From the NCBI RefSeq assembly GCF_029989365.1, contig NZ_JAPRAQ010000008.1, forward strand, positions 124,001 to 188,000: a DNA stretch of 64,000 nucleotides, read 5' to 3'. The notes under the pieces are model-generated. The model did no database searches. It saw only the letters and a list, made by a program, of their open reading frames with translations, and was not told the origin of the DNA. The stretch's first letter is position 1, and each line of letters begins with the position of its first letter. Made by a program: the position numbers and the translations under genes. This DNA is from Bradyrhizobium sp. Arg816. GTDB taxonomy: Bacteria > Pseudomonadota > Alphaproteobacteria > Rhizobiales > Xanthobacteraceae. Shown in pieces: positions 1 to 7,796 of this stretch.

Positions 1-138
1 CTCATGCCCAGTGAAACACGCCCGAAAAGCGGCGAACCCCGCTTGGAAAGCCCTTCGCGCTAGATACAGCCTCGCCGGGCAAGCTTCAACCTCGGATCGG
101 CGGCATCTGGCCCAAGTCTCTGAAGTTACTTCAGGAAT

Positions 139-852
139 TTACTTTTTGCCGGCACCGGGCAGTTGCAGCGGCGGCGCCGCGGCGGGCTTGCCCGGGTTAC
201 CCGATCCGCAATCATTGCTGCCGCCCTGCGGCAGCAATGCCTGCACCCTGCCGCTGTCGGATTCCACCCGCGAGACGCCCGTGGTCATGTCGACCGCCAG
301 ACGGTCGCCGCGCAGCACGTTCTTGCACTGCGTCAGGACGACGCCGCCGAGCATGGTGATGAGATTGGTCTTGGTGTCGAACACGGCGGTCTCGCCGGTC
401 ACAACCTGGTCCTTCTGGGTGACGACGACATTGCCGCGCGCCTCCAGCCGCTTGATCGAGGAGCTGCCGCCCGGCCCCGGCTGCGCCGACTGCATCGGAG
501 CCGCCTTCGCCCCTTTCGCAGGTGCAGGCTGCGGCGTGGCCGGCTTGTCGCCGCCGCCCGAATCGTAAAACACCACGAGCGTCTTCGAGGTCATGGTGGT
601 GTCGCCCTGGATGACCTTCACATTGCCGGAGAAGGTTGCCTCCTTCTTCTTGTCGCGCATCTCGAGCGAGGCGGCTTCGATCTGGATCGGCTGGTCGCGG
701 TTTTGCGAAAAGCCCTGCATTGCGTTGGGCACGCCTTGCATCGTGCTCTGTGCGACGGCCGCACCGGTTGCGACCAGCGCGACAGCGACGAGCGCGGCCG
801 CACCGAGAATGGCGCGCCGCTTGTCTTCGTTGCGCGAAAAGAATCTCATCAT
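139..852 (-). CDS. lptA: LptA, periplasmic LPS transport protein (OstA-like)
   Basis: Periplasmic bridge protein that carries lipopolysaccharide from the LptBFGC complex to the outer membrane. Residues 1 to about 35 form a signal peptide ending in AVAQ. An OstA/LptA beta-jellyroll follows, with the family phrases IQIEAASLEM and ATFSGNVKVIQGD, and then a low-complexity Pro/Ala/Gly insert in mid-protein. The frame can also open at a GTG at 861 that overlaps the lptC stop, but the ATG codons at 852 or 849 give a better signal peptide. The overlap with lptC indicates translational coupling. lptB would be expected just beyond the left edge. Confidence 0.93.
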   Translation of the reverse strand: MMRFFSRNEDKRRAILGAAALVAVALVATGAAVAQSTMQGVPNAMQGFSQNRDQPIQIEAASLEMRDKKKEATFSGNVKVIQGDTTMTSKTLVVFYDSGGGDKPATPQPAPAKGAKAAPMQSAQPGPGGSSSIKRLEARGNVVVTQKDQVVTGETAVFDTKTNLITMLGGVVLTQCKNVLRGDRLAVDMTTGVSRVESDSGRVQALLPQGGSNDCGSGNPGKPAAAPPLQLPGAGKK

Positions 853-857
853 GAAAA

Positions 858-1640
858 TCACTTTGAATTGGCAGACTTGTTCTGCGGCGTGCGTGTCTTC
901 ACGGGCGGCGCCGGCTGCTCGGCTGGCGCAGGCTGGGCGACGGCGGGATCATCCAGCTTGTCCAGATGCATCACTACATTGCCCTCGAAGCGGATGACGT
1001 CGCCGCCTTCCGTGATCCGCAGCCGATCGGCGGTCAGCGTTCCGTTGGTCAACTTGACGTCGACATGCTCATCCGAGGAGACCGTTCCCTTGCCCATGTC
1101 GACGAACGCCGAGTTCAGCCGCGCCTCGTAGCCGGTCGAGGTGCGCAGGAAGATGTCCTTGTGCAGGTCGAGCTGCTGCGCCTTGTTGTCGAAGCGGCCG
1201 GTGCGGGCATCGAGCAGCAGGGTCGATTTGTCTTCCATCAGCACCTTTGCGCGCAGATCATTGAGATCGACATGATCGGGGTCGGTGATGTCCTGCGTCG
1301 CGGTCTTGGCCCAGAGCTCGTAGGGCCGCTGGTCCGGGGTGAAGCCGGACATATGCGGCGTTTCCATCGTGATCTTGGTGCCTGTCACCACGAGATTTCC
1401 GGAGTCGAGCTTCACGGGGATCTGGAACGGATTGAGGAAGGTCGAGACGGCGACGATCGCGGCCATGGACCCGGCCACCGTCACCGGCACCGCAATGCGC
1501 AGAATCCGCACCAGGCGGCTGTGGCGCGCCGCGCTGGCAAACTTCGCCGCAAGCGCGGCGTCGTAGGTGGGATTATGGGCCGAATTCACCTGAGCTCCCG
1601 AGGTGTCGCTCGTCTCGTCCGGTTGACGGGCGCACGCCAT
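858..1640 (-). CDS. lptC: LptC, inner-membrane LPS export protein
   Basis: A 260-aa bitopic protein that passes LPS from LptFG to LptA. A soluble N-terminal stretch is followed by one transmembrane helix at about residues 46-68 and a periplasmic OstA-like beta domain. The C-terminal tail is rich in Pro and Ala. The reading frame stays open far upstream (to 2360) across the rnd gene, but that extension is only the shadow of rnd. The ATG at 1640 gives a normal family length, and a GTG about 17 codons later is the alternative. The stop codon overlaps the lptA frame, as in the usual lptC-lptA order. Confidence 0.92.
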   Translation of the reverse strand: MACARQPDETSDTSGAQVNSAHNPTYDAALAAKFASAARHSRLVRILRIAVPVTVAGSMAAIVAVSTFLNPFQIPVKLDSGNLVVTGTKITMETPHMSGFTPDQRPYELWAKTATQDITDPDHVDLNDLRAKVLMEDKSTLLLDARTGRFDNKAQQLDLHKDIFLRTSTGYEARLNSAFVDMGKGTVSSDEHVDVKLTNGTLTADRLRITEGGDVIRFEGNVVMHLDKLDDPAVAQPAPAEQPAPPVKTRTPQNKSANSK

Positions 1641-1735
1641 TGTATCCGGCGCCGCCTGAATATGCAGCCTGCGACAGGCCGCACGAAAGTGTCCGAAACG
1701 CGGCGGCAGCCCTAAGCTAACAGCGACCGGAGGCC

Positions 1736-2350
1736 TCAGGAATGCGCGAAAATGTCCTCTTCCGCCCAGCCCTGGAGGTCGAGCAGGGCGCGGGTCGGCA
1801 GGAAGTCGAAACAGGCTTTTGCCAGCGCGGTACGGCCTTCCCGCACCAGCATGGCGTCGAGCCGCTCGCGCAGGGCATGAAGGTGCAGCACGTCGGAGGC
1901 GGCGTAGGCGAGCTGCGGCTCGGTCAGGCTGTCGGAACCCCAGTCGCTGGATTGCTGCTGCTTGGAGAGGTCGACATTGAGCACCTCGCGCACGAGGTCC
2001 TTGAGGCCGTGCCGGTCGGTGTAGGTGCGGGTCAGGCGGGAGGCAATCTTGGTGCAATAAATCGGGCCGGTCATGACGCCGAAGGTCTGGTACAGCACCG
2101 CGACGTCGAACCGCGCGAAATGGAATATCTTCGTGATCCCAGGATTGGCCAGCAGGGCCTTCAGGTTCGGCGCGTCGGTGTGACCCTTGGGGATCTGCAC
2201 CACGTCGGCGCTGCCGTCGCCGGGCGAGAGCTGCACCACGCAGAGCCGGTCGCGGTGCGGGTTCAGCCCCATGGTCTCGGTGTCGATCGCCACCGCTCCG
2301 GTGTAGCGGGACAGGTCGGGCAGGTCGCCGCGATGCAGGCGTACGGTCAT
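1736..2350 (-). CDS. rnd: Ribonuclease D, short form (DEDDy 3'-5' exonuclease)
   Basis: A 204-aa protein consisting of the DEDD 3'-5' exonuclease domain only. Exo I is IDTET (D23, E25), Exo II is the HFARFD segment (D82), and Exo III is YAASD (Y149, D153), so all metal ligands are present. The HRDC domains of enterobacterial RNase D are absent, as is common for the short alphaproteobacterial form. It probably trims the 3' ends of tRNA or other structured RNA. The position directly upstream of lptC is typical for Bradyrhizobium-like genomes. Confidence 0.9.
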   Translation of the reverse strand: MTVRLHRGDLPDLSRYTGAVAIDTETMGLNPHRDRLCVVQLSPGDGSADVVQIPKGHTDAPNLKALLANPGITKIFHFARFDVAVLYQTFGVMTGPIYCTKIASRLTRTYTDRHGLKDLVREVLNVDLSKQQQSSDWGSDSLTEPQLAYAASDVLHLHALRERLDAMLVREGRTALAKACFDFLPTRALLDLQGWAEEDIFAHS

Positions 2351-2467
2351 GGCGTTTCAAAACCTCAATCGAATTGGTCTGTCGGCATCATAAGCTAATC
2401 GGATTGCCCGCGATGTAGCCACTGGCGGCGGGCCGCGCAAGCGGCAGCTGTTCCCGCCGGGGCGCGG

Positions 2468-3820
2468 TCAGATCGCCGCCAGCATGATGCAGATCATCGC
2501 CGCCACCGTCGCGCGGCTGGCGCCATCGCGAAAAGTGTAGAGAATCGGATCGTCGGGCATCTCGCGGCGATGCGCCATCATCAGGGCACGGCCGAACCAG
2601 TAGAGCAGCAGCGGGTTGAGCAGCCACAGCATCCAAGGACGGCTGTAGAGCGGCGTCACCGCGGAGGAGGAGACGTAGAGCGAGAACACGGTCACCGCGT
2701 TCATGGCGCTCGCCGCCGCCATCGCGCCAATGATGTGCAGCTCGGTGATCCTGTAATCGCGGTTGGAGGGATCGGCGAGGCCGGCGCTCTCGCGCATGCT
2801 GAGCTCGCTGAAGCGCTTGATCAGGGCGAGCGAGGTGAACACGAACAGCGAGAAGATCAAGAGCCATTCCGACAGCACCACGCCGACGCCGACCGCGCCG
2901 GCGATGATGCGCAGCGTGTAGAGGCCCGCGAGCGTCACGACGTCGACCAGCATCTTGCGCTTGAGCGCGAGCGAATAGGCGATCGTGGTGGCGAGATAGC
3001 CGCCGAGCACGCCAAGGAACAGCGGCGAGATGCAGAGGCTGGCAGCAACCGCGAGCAGCCATAGCGCGGGGATCGCAAGCAGCGCCGAGGACATCGGCAG
3101 TCGACCTGCCGCCAGCGCGCGATGGCGCTTGGTCGGATGCTGCCGGTCGGCGGCGAGGTCGAGCAGATCGTTCATCAGGTAGGCGCCCGACGCGCAGGCC
3201 GAGAACGCCAGGAACGCCAGCAACGCGTAGCCGAGCGTCGCAAGGTTCATCTGATGCGCCGTGATCGCGGGCACGAACACCAGCGTGTTTTTGGCGTATT
3301 GATAGACGCGCAGCGCCTGCGCCCAGGTTTTGAGGCTGGCACGGCTGCTGCCGCGCGTCTCGATGCGCTCCATGGAGGCGCGGTCGAACGGCAGCCGGTC
3401 AGCCGCTGCGAGATCGGCCGGCGCAACGACGCCATCGAACCCGAGATGCGCGGCAATGCCCGCCGCATGGTGCGCAAAGCGGCCGGCCACCAGATAGATC
3501 GTCTCGCCCCGCGCCCGCGCCGCCAGCGCCTGGTTCAGCACGTCGGCATCATAGGGCAGATGGGCGTAGTCGAGCTCGGCTTGCGCCAGGATACCCGTGA
3601 GCGCCGCCATGCCCGGGCGTCCACCCGCGCCGAAGCGGGCCAGCATGCGGCCGGGGCTGGAGAACAGCGCTTCCAGCAGCAATTCGGAACGGAGCAGGGC
3701 ACCCTCGAGATCGATGACAAGCGTCCGCGCCGCGGCGGGGGTCGCCGACGGTGTGGGGACGCCAGAATCGTAGTGCCAGGCAGGCTGCTCCATCCGAAAA
3801 CGCTCTATTGGCCGCAACAT
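2468..3820 (-). CDS. UbiA-family prenyltransferase with N-terminal HAD-like domain (DPPR-synthase type)
   Basis: A 450-aa fusion. Residues ~30-160 resemble a HAD phosphatase, and residues ~165-450 form a multi-helix UbiA prenyltransferase. The UbiA metal/diphosphate motif lies at residues 217-239 (NDLLDLAADRQHP then K231, with RA in place of the usual RP). The nearest functional class is decaprenyl-phosphate phosphoribosyltransferase, which makes the lipid-linked precursor of D-arabinose. The DprE1-like and DprE2-like genes for the next two steps lie at 25.5-27.6 kb in this window. HAD motif I reads DLEGAL (D37, E39) rather than DxDGT, so the phosphatase part looks inactive. Substrate is inferred. 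A start at M10 is also possible. Confidence 0.85.
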   Translation of the reverse strand: MLRPIERFRMEQPAWHYDSGVPTPSATPAAARTLVIDLEGALLRSELLLEALFSSPGRMLARFGAGGRPGMAALTGILAQAELDYAHLPYDADVLNQALAARARGETIYLVAGRFAHHAAGIAAHLGFDGVVAPADLAAADRLPFDRASMERIETRGSSRASLKTWAQALRVYQYAKNTLVFVPAITAHQMNLATLGYALLAFLAFSACASGAYLMNDLLDLAADRQHPTKRHRALAAGRLPMSSALLAIPALWLLAVAASLCISPLFLGVLGGYLATTIAYSLALKRKMLVDVVTLAGLYTLRIIAGAVGVGVVLSEWLLIFSLFVFTSLALIKRFSELSMRESAGLADPSNRDYRITELHIIGAMAAASAMNAVTVFSLYVSSSAVTPLYSRPWMLWLLNPLLLYWFGRALMMAHRREMPDDPILYTFRDGASRATVAAMICIMLAAI

Positions 3821-4093
3821 GACCGGCCTTGAGGCCGGGGAGCAGGGAAATGGACGGCCGAGAGCCTAGGCGGCATTCGCTAAGGGCGACTTAACCGGCG
3901 GAGAAGGGCGGGCGGCCCCTGGGGGATGCCGGGGCCAATCCATGCACCCTGCTGTTGCATGGATCCCACAACCCGGCGCCAGCTTCATGGTCCGGCAGGG
4001 CTTTTGCCGCGCGCCCCGTGAAAATCCTCCCGGCCGACCCCATCTGCCAGTTTCGCGCGCTCGCTCGCCCCGCTCACAATGAAATCAGGTGTC
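3821..4093. other. Intergenic region between divergent ubiA-like and MFS genes
   Basis: 273 bp between two divergently transcribed genes, so it must hold both promoters. I see no tRNA, convincing palindrome or coding segment. The only feature noted is a repeated CATGGATCC/CATGCACCC-like stretch near 3940-3965. Confidence 0.4.
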
Positions 4094-5365
4094 ATGACCG
4101 AACAGACGCTCGCTGCGCCTATCGACGACCAACAGGAACGCCAGCGCGGCTTTACGCGCTACCAGGCGCTCCTGATCGCGCTGCTCGCGTTTACGCAGTT
4201 CACGATCATTCTCGATTTCATCATCATGTCGCCGCTCGGCGCCATCCTGATGCCCGCGCTCGACATCACGGCCGGGCAATTCGGCGTCGCGGTGTCGGCC
4301 TACGCGTTCAGCGCGGGACTTTCGGGCATTTTGGCCGCCGGCTTTGCCGATCGCTTCGACCGCAAGCGCCTGCTGCTGTTCTTCTATGTCGGCTTCACGC
4401 TCGGGACCCTGCTCTGCGCCGCCGCGCAGACCTACCATGTGCTGCTGCTCGGCAGGATCGTGACCGGATTGTTCGGCGGCGTGATCGGCTCGGTCGTGCT
4501 GGCCATCATCACCGATTTGTTCGCGCTGCACCTGCGCGGCCGCGTGATGGGCTTCGTCCAGACGGCGTTCGCCGCGAGCCAGGTGCTCGGCATTCCCGCG
4601 GGCCTGTTTCTCGCCAATCACTGGAACTGGCATGTCTGCTTCATTGCGATCGTCGGCCTGTCGATCGTCGCGATCGCCATCATCGCCTTCGCGATGGAGC
4701 CGGTCGACGCGCATCTGAAACTGAAGCAGGACAGAAACCCGTTCCGCCACCTGATCGCGACCATCGGACAACCGCGCTATACGCTGGCCTTCGCCGTCAC
4801 GACATTGCTGGCGACGGGCGGATACATGCTGATGCCGTTCTCCAGCGCCTTCACCGTGCATAATCTCGGCATCGACATCCTGCATCTGCCGACGATCTAT
4901 CTCGTCTCCGGCCTGTTCAGCATCGTCACGGGGCCGCTGGTCGGCAGGGCCAGCGACGCGTTCGGCAAGTACCCGACCTTCGTCTTCGGCAGCGTGGTGT
5001 CTGTCATCATGGTGCTGATCTACACCCATCTCGGCCACGTCTCGCTCGCGACCGCGATCCTCGTCAACGTGCTGATGTTCGTCGGCATCTTCTCGCGCAT
5101 GATCCCGTCGCAGGCGCTGATGTCGGCGATCCCCGACCCCAGCCAGCGCGGCTCGTTCAGCGCGGTCAGCGCGTCGCTTCAGCAGCTCTCCGGCGGGCTC
5201 GGTTCGGTCCTCGCCGCCGCCATCATCGCGCAACAACCGGATGGTTCGCTGCTCCATTTCGACCGTATCGGCTACGTCGTGGTCGCGTCGGCGATCGTCT
5301 CGCTGGTCGCGATGTACTTTGTGCAGAAGGCGGTGGCGGAACGGACCGGGAGACGGGTGGTCTGA
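4094..5365 (+). CDS. MFS transporter (DHA1-like efflux family)
   Basis: A 423-aa integral membrane protein with about 12 hydrophobic helices. The loop 2-3 signature of the major facilitator superfamily is present as GFADRFDRKR, followed by the motif C-like GIPAGLFLANHWNW. The substrate cannot be read from the sequence. The ATG at 4094 is preferred over 4079 because AGG lies 8 bases upstream. It is transcribed alone and away from the ubiA-like gene. No regulator is adjacent. Confidence 0.85.
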   Translation: MTEQTLAAPIDDQQERQRGFTRYQALLIALLAFTQFTIILDFIIMSPLGAILMPALDITAGQFGVAVSAYAFSAGLSGILAAGFADRFDRKRLLLFFYVGFTLGTLLCAAAQTYHVLLLGRIVTGLFGGVIGSVVLAIITDLFALHLRGRVMGFVQTAFAASQVLGIPAGLFLANHWNWHVCFIAIVGLSIVAIAIIAFAMEPVDAHLKLKQDRNPFRHLIATIGQPRYTLAFAVTTLLATGGYMLMPFSSAFTVHNLGIDILHLPTIYLVSGLFSIVTGPLVGRASDAFGKYPTFVFGSVVSVIMVLIYTHLGHVSLATAILVNVLMFVGIFSRMIPSQALMSAIPDPSQRGSFSAVSASLQQLSGGLGSVLAAAIIAQQPDGSLLHFDRIGYVVVASAIVSLVAMYFVQKAVAERTGRRVV

Positions 5366-5372
5366 GGGCCGG

Positions 5373-5582
5373 TTAGTGCTTTACCGTGGCCGGGAAAATG
5401 AGCGACTGATCGTCGATCTCCTGATCCGGAAGCTGATGGACGCCGGCCATGGCGTGCAGCTCGACCAAGGACGGCATGGCCGCGGCGGACAGCTCTATCG
5501 AGCGAGATTGCGTCCTGAAGATCAGGGCAGAACCGGCGATCAGAGCTGCAACGACGAAACAAGCGATCAGCGACCGGCGCAT
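5373..5582 (-). CDS. Small exported or membrane-anchored protein of the formate dehydrogenase locus
   Basis: A 69-aa hypothetical protein. Residues 1-22 are a signal peptide or N-terminal anchor (MRRSLIACFVVAALIAGSAL), followed by a short soluble tail containing MPSLVELHAMAGVHQLPDQ. A good GGGAG Shine-Dalgarno site 7 bases before the ATG supports it as real. It lies last in the minus-strand set DUF3305, DUF3306, TorD, 41-aa protein, suggesting a role connected to formate dehydrogenase. No function is known to me. Confidence 0.65.
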   Translation of the reverse strand: MRRSLIACFVVAALIAGSALIFRTQSRSIELSAAAMPSLVELHAMAGVHQLPDQEIDDQSLIFPATVKH

Positions 5583-5638
5583 ATGGCGTCTCCCACGTCT
5601 ATGTGGAGAACAGAAAGCTTAACAAACAATAATGACCG

Positions 5639-5764
5639 CTAAACGCGGGCACTCGACTCGGCGAACGCCGTCGTCGCGGACTCCTGCACGAAACGATCAA
5701 GGATGCCGGCGGCACCGAGTGCGACAACAGCGGCGAACAGGCAGGCAATAATGAAAACGCGCAT
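5639..5764 (-). CDS. 41-aa single-pass membrane mini-protein
   Basis: A very short gene: MRVFIIACLFAAVVALGAAG forms a single hydrophobic helix, followed by a 21-residue polar tail ending in SSARV and a TAG stop. It sits between the TorD-like gene (75 bp upstream) and the 69-aa exported protein (57 bp downstream), in the same orientation. Its N-terminus resembles that neighbour's (M-R, then IIAC or LIAC, then a helix), so both may be small membrane partners of the dehydrogenase complex. The function is not known. Confidence 0.6.
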   Translation of the reverse strand: MRVFIIACLFAAVVALGAAGILDRFVQESATTAFAESSARV

Positions 5765-5838
5765 CCTGTTGATCCCTACCCCTATAACCTAGCACGCTCC
5801 CAAACGGATTGGTGCAGCGCCCGTACAAAACACCGTGT

Positions 5839-6450
5839 TCAACCCGGAAGCGCGAAGGCCTCCGTCTCGATATCGATAAACGTTCGTCCGAGCGCGCCAA
5901 CGGCGTCATAGAAGTCTGCCGAACTGGCCCGCTCGAGATCGGCGAAAAAGTGCCTCATCCAGCGTGAGACATGCTGATCGAAGAAGAGGCGCTCGGCGCC
6001 CGCTGGCGCTGCAAGGCTCCCGCCGGCGAGGCCTGCCATGATCTCACAGAGAAATCCGGCGTGATCCTCGGGCTCCGTACGCTCCGGGGCCTGTTCGAGG
6101 CCGAGCCCCTCGAGAGTTTCCCGCAACCGCGCAAGTGGACGGCCATACAGGGTATCGGACAGGTAGTGTGACGCATAAGGCAGCAGTGTTCCCTTGCCCA
6201 ACCCTGCAAAGAGGGCGAAGAACTCGCGCGATGTGGTCTGCTCATTTGTCCGGCGCGCCGCATCCGCCAGCGCCATGTGCGCCTTGCCCATCGCACTTGC
6301 ATCGCCGCGCAATGCAGAGATCCGGTGCAGCAGCTGCGTGTCCGGGCTGCGCGTCAGCAACGTGGCCAATAGCGCATATTCCTGCGCCCGGGCGAGGTCG
6401 TACTCATCGACGATACGCACTGAAGCGGTCCTCGAGGCTAGATCCATCAT
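5839..6450 (-). CDS. TorD/DmsD-family redox enzyme maturation chaperone
   Basis: An all-helical cytoplasmic chaperone of about 203 aa that binds the Tat signal peptide of a molybdoenzyme and holds back export until the cofactor is in place. Family features are the EYALLATLLTRSPD N-terminal helix, the GKGTLLPYASHYLSDTLYG segment (compare Y/F-x-S-x-Y-L-x4-G) and the EPEDHAGFLCEIMAGL motif. Its client is presumably the Tat-exported formate dehydrogenase alpha subunit encoded at 11.5-14.5 kb. The track frame opens with a TTG at 6465, but ATG codons at 6450 and 6447 are better starts. Confidence 0.85.
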   Translation of the reverse strand: MMDLASRTASVRIVDEYDLARAQEYALLATLLTRSPDTQLLHRISALRGDASAMGKAHMALADAARRTNEQTTSREFFALFAGLGKGTLLPYASHYLSDTLYGRPLARLRETLEGLGLEQAPERTEPEDHAGFLCEIMAGLAGGSLAAPAGAERLFFDQHVSRWMRHFFADLERASSADFYDAVGALGRTFIDIETEAFALPG

Positions 6451-6486
6451 TGTTCGATCGCGCAAGACATCTAATCCTGCCGGTTG

Positions 6487-7122
6487 CTAGCGTGGTAATG
6501 CGCTGCCATGACGTCGTGTTCGCTGGGAGGGCGGCTCTCCGACGGCAGGGCTGACGCACTGCATTCTCTCATTCCGGTCCTGGTCCGGTCGCGCCGCGGC
6601 ATCATCGGGCAGCGATTGAGATGCCAATGTCGTCGGCTCGAGACCGGGCTGTTCGGCATCGGAACGCCTTTGCGGAATGAGCTCGCTTGGCGGCGGCGCG
6701 TCCGCAAACGCGTCTCCCACCTGCTCCAGCCCCTTCGACATCCGCGCGACGAGATCGGCGACGTTGTCTGCGGGATCGAGCGGGCCAAATCCGGGAATTG
6801 CGTTGGGATCGTTGAAATCCCACTGGTTCTCCGCAATCCCGACGAAGTCGCGGATCGCGGGGTCCGTTGCCCAGGCACGGCGCAATGCCAGGCGCGTCAG
6901 TTCGGCCGGAACGCCCGTCTGCAGGAACGCCGCAATGTCGGTGTGAGCGGCAATAGATTCGATCGACGGCAAACTGGCGGGATCGAAAGGCCGGTCGGTC
7001 CCGTCATTCGCCACGGACGGCTGAGCAGCCTGCTCACTGTCGGTCGGAGCAAGTTCAGCGTTTTGGCTTTTCGAGGCTTGCTTGAGCCGCGCCCAGCGAA
7101 CGAAGACGTTAGTCTCTGACAT
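6487..7122 (-). CDS. DUF3306 domain protein
   Basis: A 211-aa soluble protein with the DUF3306 core: FVRWARLK at the N-terminus, then ELTRLALRRAWATDPAIRDF and a WDFNDPNAIPGF segment at residues ~90-140. A disordered charged tail follows. DUF3306 genes are regularly found beside TorD-like and FDH3-type formate dehydrogenase genes, which indicates an assembly or maturation role, but no biochemical function is known to me. Its start lies 20 bp downstream of the DUF3305 stop, so the two are cotranscribed. Confidence 0.82.
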   Translation of the reverse strand: MSETNVFVRWARLKQASKSQNAELAPTDSEQAAQPSVANDGTDRPFDPASLPSIESIAAHTDIAAFLQTGVPAELTRLALRRAWATDPAIRDFVGIAENQWDFNDPNAIPGFGPLDPADNVADLVARMSKGLEQVGDAFADAPPPSELIPQRRSDAEQPGLEPTTLASQSLPDDAAARPDQDRNERMQCVSPAVGEPPSQRTRRHGSALPR

Positions 7123-7142
7123 CGATCTCTCTCATGCCGCTG

Positions 7143-7604
7143 CTAACGATTGCGCTGCCGTTTGACGAATGGTCGTTCGACATGATGCTCGGCGACGAAC
7201 CGGCCGACGATCTCGGAGATGCCTGGTGGCATCGGCACGGCTTCGACCAGATTGCTGCCTGCATCGGTAAACGCCTCGCCCTCCGCCGGATCGGCCGTAA
7301 CCGCGAGCAGCTCGTAGGGCGGCTCGGAACCGGTCGGACGCAAATTGACCCACAGCGTCGGCGAGCCTGACGTGAGATTTTCGCGATAGTTGGTGGTTTC
7401 GGTCCGGTGCAGCTCGATCACGGCATCACCTGCGTAGAACAACGTGACCTCGCCTTCGCCTCCAATCGGAGTCCAAGGCTCCGCGGTCGGCTCTCCCGCG
7501 AATACCGAGACGGGCCGCCACAGAAAATCGGCCCACGCACTTTTCGCCTTGCGCCGTTCGATTGCGACACCGACAGCAATGCGTGCAAGACTTGTCGATA
7601 TCAA
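7143..7604 (-). CDS. DUF3305 domain protein
   Basis: A 153-aa protein with the family opening LARIAVGVAIERRKAKSAWA followed by DFLWRPVSV, and the GSPTLWVNLRP and PYELLAVTADPAEGEA segments. It is a constant neighbour of DUF3306 and formate dehydrogenase genes. The function is unknown; a role in enzyme maturation is inferred from context. The TTG start at 7604 is chosen because GAGAGGG lies 4 bases upstream and the family normally begins just before LARI. A TTG at 7649 would add 15 atypical residues. Confidence 0.8.
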   Translation of the reverse strand: MISTSLARIAVGVAIERRKAKSAWADFLWRPVSVFAGEPTAEPWTPIGGEGEVTLFYAGDAVIELHRTETTNYRENLTSGSPTLWVNLRPTGSEPPYELLAVTADPAEGEAFTDAGSNLVEAVPMPPGISEIVGRFVAEHHVERPFVKRQRNR

Positions 7605-7728
7605 TGTACCCTCTCGTGATCGAGACGTGGTTCCTGCTTCCGAAGCCAATCCAGCGACGCCTCGCGCTCGCGCCCCGCCGAGAGCGGTAATCGTGCGCTC
7701 ATGATACGGGCGTCGTCTTTTCCGATAT

Positions 7729-7746
7729 CCGGAGTATATACTTCGG
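7729..7746. promoter_or_regulatory. Near-perfect palindrome in the divergent DUF3305/polyferredoxin promoter
   Basis: CCGGAGTATATACTTCGG is an 18-bp palindrome with one mismatched pair. It lies between the divergent start codons of DUF3305 (7604) and the polyferredoxin (7797), where an operator controlling both arms would be expected. The regulator is not identifiable from the window. Confidence 0.45.
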
Positions 7747-7796
7747 GGGTGAACGGGCCAGTAGGTGGCCGCTCTATTTTGGGAGCGCGAGATATT

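Noticed and set aside
858..2360. 500-codon frame joining lptC to an upstream extension
   Set aside because: The upstream part is an out-of-frame reading of rnd; the ATG at 1640 gives a normal LptC.
4085..5257. 390-codon minus-strand frame opposite the MFS gene
   Set aside because: Antisense shadow full of Arg, Asp and His; the MFS gene has clear membrane helices and motifs.
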